This document shows positions 24,459 through 37,479 of a stretch of DNA of 64,000 bases, one piece after another. The stretch's first letter is position 1, and each line of letters opens with the position of its first letter. The notes under the pieces are model-generated. The model was given only the letters and a program-made list of their open reading frames with translations, made no database searches and was not told the origin of the DNA. The DNA lies in assembly GCA_000497125.2 (NCBI GenBank), contig CM035321.1:896001-960000 (forward strand), read 5' to 3'. Position numbers and translations under genes: made by a program. The DNA comes from Spironucleus salmonicida. Its lineage: Eukaryota > Fornicata > Diplomonadida > Hexamitidae.

Positions 24459-25838
24459 TCACTCCCACTCCTTCCAGAGCTCTTCGTGGAACTCCGTGAT
24501 GCTCGCTATCAGACCATCCATTTTTTCCGCACGTTCCAGCACCGAGAAGCTGACATGGTAGGTACCTGCAACCTGCAGGAAGCCGTTTCCTGGTACTCCA
24601 ACCACACCGCGAGTCCGGAGCAGCTAAACGCACCACTCAAGATTAGGGTTTTCGTGCGCCTAGACGAACTTGGCCGGTAAGAATATCTGGGGGAATGCAT
24701 ACATAGCACCCGTGATAGGCTGACACTTCATGTGCTGGGTGTTGAGCAGCCTGCTCATCTTGTCCGCTTTCTGCTTCATTAGGCCTAGTTTGGACTCTTT
24801 TTCGGTTTTCCACGTAGCGTTCAGGATAGGGTCGACCATCATCGAGACGGCTAGCTGACCCGTTGTGTTGCTGCAGAGGCTAATAGAGGCGAGTTTGCGT
24901 AGGTTCTCCATGAGCCCTTTCGAGCCATTTACGACTTCCATGAAACCGCCACGCAGACCGCACTCTCCTAAGTAGCCCTTGGACACCGAGTGGAAGCTAA
25001 ATACCACTGGTCCCTGGCATTTGCGAGTTTCCTCAAATACCTTGAGGGCCTTCTTTACAGAGACGAACTCACCGTAGTAGATGTTCTCCTGGTACACTTC
25101 GTCCGCCAAGATGGCTATCTCGTGCTGGTGGCAGAACTCGATGATCTCGAGCAGCTCGGTCTGGGTGAGGATAGAACCTGTGGGATTTGATGGGTTAAGC
25201 AAGATAATGGCTTTAGGTTGGTGCCTTGCAGCAGCATACGCGCGCTTGAGTTCCTTATCCGTAACCTTCCACTGGTTTTCCTCGTCCAAATAATAGTTTA
25301 CGTAGTCAGCAGAGTTCAACGCAAGAGCGGCCGAATACAGAGGATACTAGGGAACTGGTAGGAAGAAATGGAACTCAGGTCCAGAAATTAATTATATGAC
25401 ATCTCTGATGGCCGACGAGGCACCGTTAGAAAGGAATATTTCACCGGCTTCGTAGCCATCACGGTTCTTAATGAAACCCGCAACCTGCTTCCGCACAGAT
25501 TCGAATCCTAGGGAATTGGTATAGGCACCAATGCCAGCAGGGTTCTCCTTGATGAAGTCTTTTGCGCGAGAAACCGCGTCAGGATTGAATGCCTCCGTGT
25601 TAGTTTTGAGGATATGTGGTGCCATGCATAAAGCTATAAATTCTCTTAGCATGGTCTGGTAAGGCATACCTAGTGCCTGTGGATTACCGATATTAAGGTA
25701 AGCGATGGATTTGAAAGGGAACTCCTTACCTGCTTTAAGCTGCTGCTCGATCTGAGCAGCCTCTGCCACTATCTTACCGCGTACAGCATATTCAGCCTAG
25801 ATTACAGATGGATTGAGGTCGTCAATCAAGAAATACAT
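24459..25838 (-). CDS. Alanine aminotransferase
   Basis: 459 codons, the expected cytosolic length with no targeting leader. It transfers the amino group between alanine and 2-oxoglutarate using PLP. Family blocks: AEYAVRGKIV (15-24), LNIGNPQALG (48-57), FLSNGASSAI (PLP phosphate region), LLNPSNPTG (213-221), LADEVYQ (244-250), the Schiff-base Lys287 in SVSKGYLGECGLRGG, and C-terminal VPGNGF with GTYHVS. In anaerobic diplomonads alanine is a main fermentation end product, so this enzyme fits core energy metabolism. Several Gln are TAA/TAG. The start is set by alignment of the N-terminal block. It ends GAG-TGA. Confidence 0.95.
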
Positions 25839-26311
25839 ATCTAAAGAAGATTAATGCTAGGTATATTTATTAATATCATTGAAAACAGGCTCACATACGA
25901 GTTATAAAAGTGAATCTAATTTAATATATACGTTTTTACTACTAAGAAGATTAAGAATAAATTTTATATATGAAATTTTATTAGTACATATTTGAAAATT
26001 ATATTTAAATATTTTAGCGAGGACAACTTTAGTAATTTTTTAAACAAGCTATGTAGTTGTTGTAACAACTAATAAAGAATAATTGTAAATCAACAATGCT
26101 CCTATTTAAAATAAAATTCTTATAAGCTGTTATTTATTACGCAAATTTCCATTTTAAGAATATCATTATTATAATATATATACATATTTTATTGTAATAT
26201 AAAAATGGTACGAACCTTTAAATCACTGCAGATGTGTAGTTTATGAAAAGATAGATATAATAAGTATTTAAACAACAATTAAAAATAATAATCATACTTG
26301 AAATACCTGAA
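25839..26311. other. AT-rich spacer
   Basis: Nothing recognisable besides A/T runs. It lies between the aminotransferase start and the end of the SHIPPO-repeat gene, both leftward. Confidence 0.6.
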
Positions 26312-26920
26312 TCAGAATATAACTACTTATTTTGACGACTGTCTTCTTCCCATAGTTCCACCTTTAATTGGACTTTTAACAGCAGTATTATACTATCCTG
26401 GACCTGGTGTAACTTAAATCTTAGTAGGGCTATACTTATTTTTAATTGTTTGTTCTGCACTATTTTATTTAATTTATATATTATATTTTCCAGGTCCTGG
26501 CCCATTACTTTTCAAAACACTACTAGGCCTACTTTGCATTGTTCCACCTTTTATATGCTGAGTGTAAGATTATAAATTATATTAACCTGGCCCCGGAGAT
26601 TACTGAATTTTAGGAGGTGGGGACCTAAATGTCATAGATCCGCCTCTCTAGGGAATTCCTTCTCTAATGTTATATTTACCAGGACCAGGGCTTTCGCTTT
26701 TTTATTTTTAAATGTAACGACCAGAGATAATAGCACTTCCAAAACTTCTTAAAACTGGTTTAGGATAATATTGCCCAGGCCCTGGAGCCTGAGGGGGTAG
26801 GGCTTAATGCTACCTAGACGACATCACCGATGAAGGACCTTAAAATAAAGAACTTCGAATAGTATAATCTGCAGGTCCTGGCAAGGTTGCGAGTTCTGGC
26901 ATCACCACTTTATAATCCAT
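26312..26920 (-). CDS. SHIPPO/STPG-repeat (ODF3-like) protein
   Basis: 202 codons with five PGP(G)xY units: LPGPADYTI, APGPGQYYP, SPGPGKYNI, SPGPGQYNL and GPGPGKYNI, plus a further TPGPGQYNT. Spacing is 25-45 residues. PGPGxY repeats define the SHIPPO/STPG family of axoneme- and sperm-tail-associated proteins (ODF3, STPG1, CFAP members), some being microtubule inner proteins. The parts between repeats often contain GGTM or RSFG, also typical. Flagellar location is inferred from the family. Confidence 0.85.
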
Positions 26921-27036
26921 TTTTATTAAATTCTATAAGCAGAAAATTTATAATTTATAATATATTATTAATTTTTAAAAACAAACAAAAACTGAATCTA
27001 ATAGATGGTAACAGAAAATAAAATTTATCTTTCACA

Positions 27037-27426
27037 TCATAGAAATAATTCATCTATAAGTTAGCATCTCAGATATGATTTTTCTCTGATGATAGACCTT
27101 TATTCAGAGATATTTTACTCTCTATAAGCTCCAAGTTCTTATTTGTTTAAATTTAAAATAATATCATCATCTAAGTACTATCTACACAGATTATTTTGCG
27201 TGGATGAAAGTTACTTTTACTTGTTGATTAGCTCGGACAATCGTGAACTCCCAATAGATTTAGCGGGACAGCTATTGGTAAGGCCTTAGGAAGACTACAA
27301 AGTATCTCTGCTTGACATCAGTATTCTAAATGAGTCTAGCTCTTGCGGATACTCGCCCCTCATTGACTGCAGGTTCTAGCTACTACAGTATTATTTCAGA
27401 TTTGATAAATTTAATTTCAGCGCCAT
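27037..27426 (-). CDS. Hypothetical Ser/Gln-rich 129-residue protein
   Basis: Soluble, no domain. MALKLNLSNLKQYCSSQNLQ start, charged helical C-terminal half (LNKQELGAYREQNISEQR). Three leftward genes (26312, 27037, 27579) lie in a row with 116-152 base gaps. Confidence 0.45.
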
Positions 27427-27578
27427 TTTAATTCTAAAATTAATACATTATTATTTATCTAATTAAGAAGATTAATTAGTTTTTCCTTGTATTAAATTAT
27501 TCAATTTACAATATGTCTACCAACAATATAATTATCTAAATTTGCTCGTAAATTTTATATATATATAATAACTGAAAC

Positions 27579-27962
27579 TCAAAGAAACTGATCGACCTCA
27601 AAGTTCAAATCTGCCAATCCATCTTCTACCTATTTTGCATATTCCTCCTTAATATCTACAACTAGCCCATCCTCTAGTTTTTTCTGGAATAGGTCCCTCT
27701 TGACATCGGCCAAATTAAGTGGCTACATCCTCATTTTCTGCAGCGAACGATTGCGAAAATCAGGGCGCTGCATGGCAGCCTTAAAGAGCTTGGAAGCACC
27801 TTGCGAGTAGGAAAAGTATGGCTTTGGAATGATCGAGACTGACTCTATAAGATGCCTAGAGGACTTCATGGGTTTCTAAGCATTTTCGATCCGTTGCCTG
27901 AGCGCGATAACTGTGGGTTTAAACGCTGCATCGTCGTTTCTTAATAAAACGAGTGGCTTCAT
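27579..27962 (-). CDS. Hypothetical 127-residue protein
   Basis: Basic N-terminal half, then KRDLFQKKLEDGLVVDIKEE, an acidic helical C-terminus. No domain. Start ATG 27962 is divergent from the LRR gene at 28049 with an 86-base shared promoter gap. An MKPL start is shared with the MKPLK proteins but nothing else is. Confidence 0.5.
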
Positions 27963-28048
27963 TTAGAATGTTTTTTTAAAAATAATTACTTCTGATTACG
28001 ATATAATACTCTTATAATATTTAATCATGGCCTTTCCTAAAGTCCAGA

Positions 28049-29038
28049 ATGTAGCTCGACTGGTCAAACGAGCAGCTGACAGATGAGATGGTCATTTCCA
28101 AAATTGATGCTTTAATGCAGAACTCCGAAAATAACTAATCTATTACCTCGATAAACGTCTCTTGTAACGCCATTACCAACTTAAATTTTATTGACGTTCT
28201 CTAAAGCCATAATCTGGTTTCGAATCTAAGAATTCTTAACATCTCTTCAAACACCATAACTACGCTAAGATTGTCCCACTTGAGCACTCTGATGACTCTC
28301 GATTGCTCCAGAAACCCCGTACGCGACATCGAAATGCACCATCTTCAGTCCCTGAAGTCCATCGATCTCCGCAACTGCGAAATCGACGATATGTGCTTTA
28401 TCTAGCTCCTGTAATCCGGCTTAAGCCTCAGACACCTCAGGCTCTCAAAAAACCAAATCACAGATCTCGGAATTCAAGCCGTCATAAGAGACAAGAAGCT
28501 GGAAAAGCTCTTTCTAGAGACTCTAATGACCCTAGACCTAAAAGACAACAACACACAATATGCAAATCTGACGCAAATTCGCGATCTTCTAGAAGTGAAG
28601 CTCCCGAATCTCTCCAAAAACGCCCTAAACAAGCTACCGTCGCTGAACAACTCCCAAATCTCGTCCAGATCCGGCTCGATCAGGGAAAACGCCGAAACGC
28701 TTCTGGACAACATTTTCAACACATCCCAGAAAGGCGTTTTAAAGAAGAATTACCCGCAGGCGCTCGCTGCGGTAATGCTCGGAAACTCGCACGAATTGGT
28801 CCAAAAGGCGGCCGATTTGTGCCACGGAAATTGCATCAGCGGCCTCTGCGCGGCGCTTTACGTCGGCGTTCACGCGCAGCCCGATTTGGAGGAGCAAATC
28901 GCCTTCGGATTCGCGCGAAAAGTGAACACGATCTTCTGCAGGGACATCAAACCTGGCGTCGGAAAAACCTGCCGTGAAAGGTGCAAAATCGTGCTTGAAA
29001 TTAGCCAAAAAAAGATAGACGAGCAAAATGTGAAGTGA
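28049..29038 (+). CDS. Leucine-rich-repeat protein
   Basis: 329 codons. At least five LRRs between residues 35 and 170: ITSINVSCNAITNL, LRILNISSNTITTL, LMTLDCSRNPVRDI, LKSIDLRNCEIDDM and LRHLRLSKNQITDL, fitting LxxLxLxxNxI. The C-terminal 170 residues are helical, Cys-containing (HGNCISGLC, CRERCK) and lack LRRs. LRR proteins are protein-binding scaffolds and are common in diplomonads. The first part is AT-balanced and the last third GC-rich. Another ATG at 28027 is in a frame closed after 19 codons. It ends AAG-TGA within AGTGAAAA. Confidence 0.75.
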
Positions 29039-29039
29039 A
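29034..29039 (+). terminator. AGTGAA poly(A)-type signal overlapping a stop
   Basis: AGTGAA spans the TGA of the LRR gene; a TATTATATAATAATAG string follows within 25 bases. Confidence 0.4.
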
Positions 29040-29148
29040 AAAATTTGGCATTATTATATAATAATAGATATATTTGAAAAAAAATGTGGAAGGGGGAAAT
29101 TATTGATATATTATGTATAATAATTATATTTTTTCGTTTTGTAAAAAA

Positions 29149-29508
29149 ATGGAAGAATGCAGGAACGCGCCGCAGTTTTGGAAACTGGGTAGCGAATTGG
29201 CGCAAGATGCAGAGCGTTTCTGTTTGGAAATGGAAGAGGAAACGCCCAATTCGGATGTCGCTGCGGCGGTTCGGTGGCCTCAACGCTCGCTGCTGCATCA
29301 AATTGGCGTCTTCGCGGCTGCGTTTTCCTGTAAAGGAGGTTGGTGTCTGCGTTATTTATCGCTGGTGTTTAGAATCATTTTGTGCGTTTAAATCTGCGGC
29401 CAACGGCGTGAGGATCAGCGAATTTAAGCTCTGCAAAGATTGCTGTTCTTGTCGTTTGTGCCATCTGGCTCGCATTGCGGCACTTATTGGCCTAACGTTA
29501 TAGCTTGA
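29149..29508 (+). CDS. Hypothetical 119-residue protein
   Basis: MEECRNAPQFWKLGSELAQD start with purine-rich first codon positions. Good to about residue 65 (MEEEETP region), then ambiguous, since another plus frame looks equally good from 29330 on. The same frame reopens after TGA 29506-29508 and stays open to 29715 (FQVYLGNAGLEVSLFSRYGN). No domain known. Confidence 0.4.
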
Positions 29509-31989
29509 GTTTGCAATATTTATGTGGTGAATCCAGGGGTTTTTCATGGGCTGTTGCTACCCTGTGCATCGGCGTATGGTAGGTATGGTATGTTTCAGGT
29601 TTATCTAGGGAATGCCGGATTAGAGGTTTCGCTTTTTTCGAGATATGGGAATTTGGCATTTCAAAGTTTCTATGTTACGACTGTCATGGGAAGTAGGATA
29701 TTGAACTTTTGTTGATTTTCGCTATTATCTTGCATTCGGCGCTTGAGGCGCAGGCCGTTTTAGCTTTTTAGTAAATTGCGTTATTATATCCTAAGAAAGT
29801 TTTATTTTTCAATTTTTAATACGAAAATTTCGGGCCTCTGATACGTCGTGCTGAAATTTGGAGGCACACGACTCGCAGAGCAGACAAGAAGTGTACCAAA
29901 GTTTTTGGAACTTAGTTACTGTTTTCTCCTAATCTTGGTCAGGGTTTTGTTTCCGTGCTTTGCCAAATGTTCACGAGTAGATAGTCACTACTGGTAAACT
30001 AATACGTCTTTATTTCCTATTTTCAAAATAATTTGATATTTCTATTCATTTCTTGATTTTTATCACTTTAACTGGTTAATCATGCATAATTTATTATTGT
30101 TATTCATTTTATAATAAAAACTATGAAAAAAACTAACTAAAAGTCTAGTTTAATAATTAAATTAACATTTCATATTTATATAAAAACAATAAAATATATA
30201 TACCATCAAGAATGCAGGCTAGGATGCGAAACATGTGTTCGATAATCCCTTGGAAAGAATTGCTTAAGTAGTTAGACAACATGAGTAAAGGCATAAAACA
30301 GTCATTTACAGTTTTTGAAATAACCATCGCAATAATTTTACTCGCATTTACGACCATAAAATGATGACAATAATTTCCAAAACTAAAAAATTACTGTTTA
30401 ATGTTTTTTCTTATGGTGAGTAATTATTATAAAATATCTTATCACAGAACATAATTCAAATCTACAATTTCATATAAGTCTATTGTAAAATAACCTCTTG
30501 AATTACAGGAAGCTCCACTATAAAATTTGATATTTAAGTAAGCGTAAGATAAGCTATTTTTAACAATTTTATAAATAAATTAGATTTAAAGTTCGAGAAT
30601 GAAAGAGAGTAATGAAAGAAAATTTATTATGAAAAATGCAAAATCATCAACGAATAACCTAAGCAATATTATATAAATTTAGAAAGAGAATACTTTTTCG
30701 GTGATTTTATCTGATAGATGAAAAGTAATATTTTCAATAATTATGATTTAATTATTTATTTTAAGGTAAGAGTGAAAATACAATAAATGTTATAAACTAA
30801 CTTCCTTATTATGTATAGTCGAAACATTTAACTACAAAACCTGATCTTTTTTAGTGGAGTGTATTGTTTGTAATTCTTTTTTATAATATACGGTTCTAGT
30901 TAATTTTTAATTCTATTCTTCAGTATCTACTTATTGAAAACTAATTCTTATGCTTTATTTTAAGTACTATAAGTATATAGACGTATTTTTCAGCCTTTGA
31001 CACGAGAATAAAATATTACTCAGTCAATGAACTAGCTGCTTGCTTAAATTTAGATAGTTTGAACATGTCATAAAAAATAATAAGAGGTTTAACACTTTGC
31101 TAACATTCACTCGTAAATTTCTCATTCATTTGGAAAAAAATCAAATATAGGTTATATCATTTATGTAACAAACAATATTCTTTTTTACTGATCTGTCATC
31201 TTTATTCACTGTTTACCTAGCCAAACTAACTATCACTTTAAATTACCACTATTTTTTATTATAATTACAAGGATCAATCTATATCAATCTTTTAATGGAT
31301 GTAAACCTAACAGAAATTTTTTAATATTTGTGATACGCTATTAGTCCGACATAAAGTTATCATAAACCCTATTCTATTACACCCTGAATTAAATATAAAG
31401 CATAATCTCCACAAAGTAATTCTATTATTAAAAACAAGATAAACCGGGTATTTACCTGTTTTTAGTCTATCATTATGTTTCATCCTAGCGGTTTGACTGA
31501 TTATACTGTCTTTTATCACTTCCTCTGCAATTTGAGTTAAAATGGTAAATAAGCTTGAAATTGAAGCGGACAAGCTTACCTGACGTCTATAATGTAAATA
31601 TGCACCTTCTCATACCATCAACCGATTAATATAGACGAATGCTTAATAAATTTGACCAATCATTTCTATCACTCTAAATAGCTAAAGCAATTGACCTCAA
31701 ATGCAGCATCCAACATTTAGCAATTGAAGTACTGGAAGCACAGTAACTCATGCATAATCTTATGTAATCATAATGCTTAAAAATTATCTGAAAGCAAGAT
31801 ACCTTACAAAGTTTCGACCTATTCTTAAAACCTCACTCATTTTGAAATACCTTATTTCAAGCTTAAGGAAGCCGTTCAAAATTCTACAATATGATATATA
31901 TGAAACGGTTAATATAAATAAGCAGTTATTTAGCCCACCAGTTTCCCCATGAAGCGACCTCAAGCAGTAGAACCAACAAACCCTCACTT
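29509..31989. other. Long gene-poor AT-rich region with weak frames
   Basis: Very AT-rich after 29.9 kb. Weak frames noted: minus 30046-30357 (103 codons, one or two hydrophobic spans), plus 30599-30721 (40 codons), plus 31600-31791 (63 codons, STDQYRRMLNKFDQSFLSLQ) and plus 31773-31952 (59 codons). None is recognised, and they overlap or sit alone. Together they may be remains of decayed genes next to the large gene ending at 31990. Confidence 0.35.
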
Positions 31990-34900
31990 TCACTCAAGAA
32001 TTATCACGTGGACGACGCCATCCTCGATGGCCACTATAACAGCTTTGAGTCGTGTGAACGTTTCCAGTAAGTTCTCTTTGGATTTTTAAATAATTGCAAA
32101 ACAATCCTCCTAAAACAATATTCTCTACCTTCTCGTAATAGACATTTAGTATTAATATTTTACTTTAAATATAAAAACTCTTTCATCAAATTATAGTAGC
32201 GCGCATGCTGCATCAAAAACTTCGTCTTCCTTCTTTTGCAGGAATTCGATATCGCGCTCGGAGAGTTTGCTTTTATACGTTTCGATTGCACTTTTGCACA
32301 AAATTTCGTATTACGATTCAGTGTATTCAACCTCAATTTCTGACTGACTGAAAGCTGGAGGATTGAACTGCTCATGATCGGTGGTGAGCTTGCAGACTAT
32401 TAACGTTTAATTTGCAGCATATACTGGGAACAGATGTAGGCGTGAAAAGTATGTGAAAATGTCAGCTTCGACCTCTTTGGTATCATTGATAGCCTAGTCG
32501 CTAAAGAAGGTTTTGTAAGTCACCTTGCTTTTGTCTGTACAAGAGTTTACTATTTAGACGAGCTCTTTAAGAATCAGTGGTGGGATCGTTTTGTGTTCTG
32601 TCCTAGAGGAATTCAGTAAATTTGGGACCCAGTCGTGAGTCTGTAGATGAATGCAGGTCCTGGCTTCTTCTACTTTCTCCTGAATATCACCTAACTGGCT
32701 AAACAGATATTTATACTCCTCAATAAACTAGTGCACGTCTATCTGGCAAGTGCCATCTTCTAGAATGCTGTCATCTGACTGAATGAACTTTTGAACTTTC
32801 TTAGATTATAAATATTTTAAGACCATATTCTAGTCTTTAAACGCGCCTTAGATAGCTTGACCTTCCTTTAAGACAACATAAACCTGCTTCTACGTGTGAT
32901 CCATGAATACGTTATTCAAGATAGTTTTTAGTTTTTCGTATGCATAGTCTTACACAGCGAAATATGTTCTTTCTTCCTTGACACGTAAATCAGTGTTCTC
33001 TTCTATAAGTTTATCTTACTACTTTTTCAGGGTTTGTTATTACGTTGCATCTTTGCATTTTTGCTTTTGTTTAGCTAAAGCCAATTGGCTTGCTTCATTC
33101 TCTTTGATAATTTCGCCCAGGTTTTTAGTTAGCGCGTAATATTCCTCCCTAGAGCCACTAAAGCCACCAATCTAACCTACTTTAGTCAGTAGTATATTTT
33201 ATTTTTGGATCTATTGTTCTGCACGTGTTTATTTCTTTTATGCTTACTTCACCATAGCAGTTACTTTTGCAACGGTCTCAGTTTTTGCGTTTTATTTAGA
33301 TTCCACATCTAAGAGTTAAGCTTTCAGCTTTTCCACATTCACAGTAGCCCTTTCAAGGTCAACATATACTTGCTCTTCCTCTTCCTTTAATAGCTTCTGA
33401 ACCTGCAATTCTCCTTCTTTTGTAATCTTCCGCCCTTGCTTGATTAGGTCAATTTATGCCGTACTTATCCCGGGCACATTGGTCGTTTGGAAGCATATGT
33501 TAACTCCAGCATCATTTGATTTATTGAAAACTGCCAAATTACCACGCGTACCTGAGTCTAGCAGAAAGTTAAGACTCTGAAATTGGCGTTCCTTGACTAA
33601 GTGCTACTGCACTGATAGCATATCATTGTACAGTAAGTTATTGGTGTTTTCTTCTATGGTTCCGAATAACGATATCAAGTAGTCTGGCATTGCAGGAGCG
33701 GGGTTGAAAAACAAATTTGAAATTTTAGTCTTATCAACAATAGTAACAATTGCTATTTTTTGATTGGGTTCTAGTAATTTCATTTCCAGTAGCGTAGCAT
33801 AGCAATTGGCTGCATTTGCTATTGCATGCTAAATATAGCTTTTCATGTTCCGCTTATCTGCTGACTGGAAGAATATGTCAAATGATTGTTGTAGAAACAT
33901 GAAAGTGGCACCCTAAAATAAAGTTTACAAATTTTCATAAATTGTTTTTAGGGGAGTGGTTATATCGTAGCTGGTGACATACACCGGGTTAAAGTATATT
34001 TCTAGAAACTGCTCATATTACTTAAGCTCCCTCATAAGCTTATTAAGTAGTAACATATTACTGTCGCTAACTATATTCAAATCAGCGCTTGTACTATCTT
34101 AAGATCCAGTGCAAGATAACTGCATAACAAGAAATATTGCCGCAGAGATTTCAGATATTTATTACTGTTTGAACAAACACAGCATCTGATCGATGCCACT
34201 TTTTTCTCTAGATTCTTTTGATATTACATCCGATTCTAAAAGTCTTAGATTTGTCAAGAATTATTAGCTCGCTAAGAAATTTAATACGAACACCACATCT
34301 CGATTTAGCGATGAGGAAGACGTGAGGTGTAAATGTTTATTAAATTCTGCAATTGACTACGGCTCTAACAATATCTCTTGGTCACTAGAATTTATGAGCT
34401 AGTTAGCTCCAACTAATTCCTCATCCCTCATTATGCACAATGAATTGTGAATTTACATATGAGAAGAAATCTAATGCAAAGGAATAGACTTTGAATTAAT
34501 AGTTAGCTAGAATTATTGTGTAGAATTAAAAAAGTACGCATTTGCACCCTCATTAATAATTATCTATGGGCACACCAAGGGACATAGGAACTGCAGCTCT
34601 GCGGCTAGCTCCGGTACCGTCGTAAGGTAGAAATCCTTGATGTCCATACCCTATACCTGCTTCTTTACGTATTGGATCATAGAATCGTCAGTGAGGGCTG
34701 CAATTTGCATACCTTGGTAGTAGCGTTAAGTCAAGCAGGAGGAGTGCATTTAGGAGGTGCCCAGTATATTAGATTCTGTAAATATGTTACTGCCACTACT
34801 ATTGTAAGAAGTGTAGTGAGATTAATTGTATCCAATGAAGTTTACAATCGATATATCCGTTCCAGCGGTCAGTAGGTGAACGGTATTCTTCGAGGTAAAG

Positions 34901-37302
34901 GGTACTTCTTCGTAAACATTCTTTTAAGGGAATGTTATCTTAACATCATATGTATTTTTGAAGAAATCTGTATACTGGTTTTCTGTATCAAACTATTCCC
35001 TAAAATATTCGTTTAATTTATATGTAACATCAATTGGTGTATTCAAGCTGGTAGTTCTATCGTGTTAATTAATAAAATAAGAAACATTAAGCCAGAATAT
35101 CGTCTCGACCCCACGCGGGTTGTACATCATAAGGAGGAACTAGTAGATTTTCTCTCTGAATACTTCCAGCGTACTTAATTTTCTAGCATCTAACATCATT
35201 TCCTAGAATTACTCCCTTACTATTTATGGCTATCTAAGGTTGATAAAATTGGGTGACGAAATGCCCATTAGATCAATAATTTTATAGGCTTTACAGTTTT
35301 TGAATAGTTCAGATGGTATTAGCGTCAGGAAGTATCGTTCAATCTCTGTAGGATCAAGAAGAATTGATTCTAGTTTTTTCTTTGCATATTCTAAGTATTA
35401 AGGAGTGTCATAGTAATCAATTTTCCTTACTATCAAACCATTTTAACGAATTTATAACCAGTCTAATAATTATATGAGATAATTAACTGATATATCATCT
35501 ATTTTGTTAAGTATTTCATCAATGCTCGATTTTGCCTTTTCCATAAATTTGACAACGAATTAATCTGTTATTCCCACTAGCGCGCTGGTGCACAATGCGT
35601 AGCTGGCTTTCTGCTAGGATAAACACTCATCGACTAAGAGAATGACTTCCTTATTGGAGTTATACGATTAAACACTAATTGACCGGGGCTGAGTTTTGTA
35701 TGCTCTATAAGAGGCTTTACGCTACTTCAATAGCTCAATTTATTACTCTATAGCTCTAATAACGTCTTTCTAGTTTTGTATGCTGTCTTCCTAATTTAGT
35801 GTACCTATTATTTTTTTAGCTGCTTTTAATTTATTTGCAGACGCCTAAATTTCATCATTTAAGAATTTTGTAGTTTATTCTAATTACTTGTTCTGATCAA
35901 ATTTAAAAAAATCAAGCAGGCCGGTCACAGAAAATTCACAAAATACTGACGTACCCTACAAATACAACTCAAACGCACCCTTAAGTTATTATTAGGCAGT
36001 ATGCATATCATATGTTTTGATTAACTTGAAACACTCTGCTTTGACATAGGCCATCGTTTTAGAATATTCAACTCCATCTTTCAAATTACTACTAATAACG
36101 TCTCCAAGGTCAGTTTTACTTTGATACTCGCAAAATAGAGCTCTTATGCCTTCACCAATCTCGATAGAAGTTCTATCGTATAGCGGCTGCGTTTCCAGCT
36201 CACGCGAATCTTTTGTAAATCCTGTGTTAATCAATATGGGAATTTTTATCCCTGAGAACAGGTTGAAGTAGAAGATGGTGTGCAGGGTGACAGTTTTCCC
36301 GCTCCTCGAGCTCTGGCTCAGAACCGCATTATCTAGGGGGAAGAAGGCTGAGAACACCGCAAAGTACTGCGCCTTGAAGATGTAGGACACGTCGCACATT
36401 TGCTGGAAGATGAACTTGTTGGTATCGTTAAACTCGAATATTTTTAGTAAATGCACTGGGAGCTCAAAGAAGTTTTAATAAGCTTGGGAAACCATTAAAT
36501 CTGTATAAATTTATTATGAATATGCTACTGCTTCTTGTGCACGAACTTGAATCGTGTAATTTCTCTTTACCACATCATTATTTTCCATTTGTTTGTAAAT
36601 AAGGTATGCAGTATACCCTAGTATCATTGGCAGGAGATGCGCATATGTATCACATTTATGTAATGTTAATCCAATTATTTGCAGGATAGCCAATTACTCG
36701 ACACTGCTAATGGCAGGTGGCATGTTAAACATAGGGTAAATTAGTTCATAACCATCATATTTCATATCAACTTTATTCTATTTTTATAAATTAATATCAT
36801 CTTCAATCAAAATATAATTTGGAAATAATGTAGAGTCGATTGCTGAATTTTTAGAAACTATAACAATCTCGTGATCTGATTTCATGATTTCTACTTATAC
36901 CTCTGCTAGTTTTTGTATTTCTTCATCGCCTATTACTTAATATGATAAAATTGAAAATCCCATTTGGATAGATAGTGAGACCAGGTTCAGCCAGTAGTCG
37001 GATACTGAGCTATTCTTTAAATCAAACGTCTTTTGAATAATGATTATCTAGACTTTCCGTTTGAACAGCAGTTCTTATTTGTGCTGCCACATGAAGAGGT
37101 GCAGGAGGCTGAGGTCTCCAACAGTATCAATGGTTATCCTCAGGTAGCGTACGGTATCGCCAACTTCGCTTATCTTAAATTAAGTTCCGCTGAATGCAAA
37201 CACCACATCCTATTGAAGCTCCACCAGATCTTTGCCTAGCGAGGAAAAAGTGAGCTAGGCAGGCTTAGCTTCTGCCTTGGTATTCGAGCCCTGATCGGTC
37301 AT
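31990..37302 (-). CDS. Very large protein of unknown family, inverted paralogue 1
   Basis: 1770 codons, uninterrupted apart from Gln-coding TAA/TAG. Start at ATG 37302 (MTDQGSNTKAEAKPAQ); end ILE-TGA. N-terminal ~270 residues are alpha/beta with LLHLFMWQH and LLPMILGYTAYLIY. Near residue 330 SQSSRSGKTVTLHT loosely resembles a Walker A loop but lacks its first Gly. VILLVDECL further on could be a Walker B strand. A long coiled coil (about residues 1285-1480) and a mixed C-terminus follow. It is paralogous along its whole length to 46864-52464, nearly identical over the central part and about 60-70% or less elsewhere. An AAA+/dynein-like ATPase was considered but no class motif is present. Confidence 0.7.
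34385..36420 (-). repeat. Near-identical inverted repeat, left arm
   Basis: Each base x here pairs with base 84037 minus x in the right arm, with no net insertion or deletion over about 2 kb. By eye there are about fifteen differences. Similarity drops abruptly to clearly diverged paralogous coding sequence on both sides. Lies inside the large gene 31990-37302. Confidence 0.85.
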
Positions 37303-37479
37303 TTAAGGAGTAATAGTAATTAGAGTGAAACCTATATATACTATAATATTATATAGGCATGTTAAAAGTAATGTGGTTATCCACTAGTTCCTATAAACTA
37401 GTCTGCGTAATGGCCAATTACATAAAGAACCGGGCGCGCAGTTGACACACTCAACGCGTTATTGGAACACGGTAACGCT
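37303..37479. other. Upstream region of large paralogue 1
   Basis: AT-rich with TATAATATTATATAGG near 37340 on the plus strand; presumed promoter of the leftward large gene. Confidence 0.35.

Noticed and set aside
29509-29715. Readthrough of TGA 29506 as selenocysteine joining two frames
   Set aside because: No SECIS-like hairpin or selenoprotein family evidence; chance continuation is likely.
31990-37302. Dynein heavy chain or other AAA+ ATPase assignment for the giant paralogues
   Set aside because: A GKT triplet, a DE strand and a coiled coil are present, but the P-loop lacks its first Gly and no dynein module motifs could be found.
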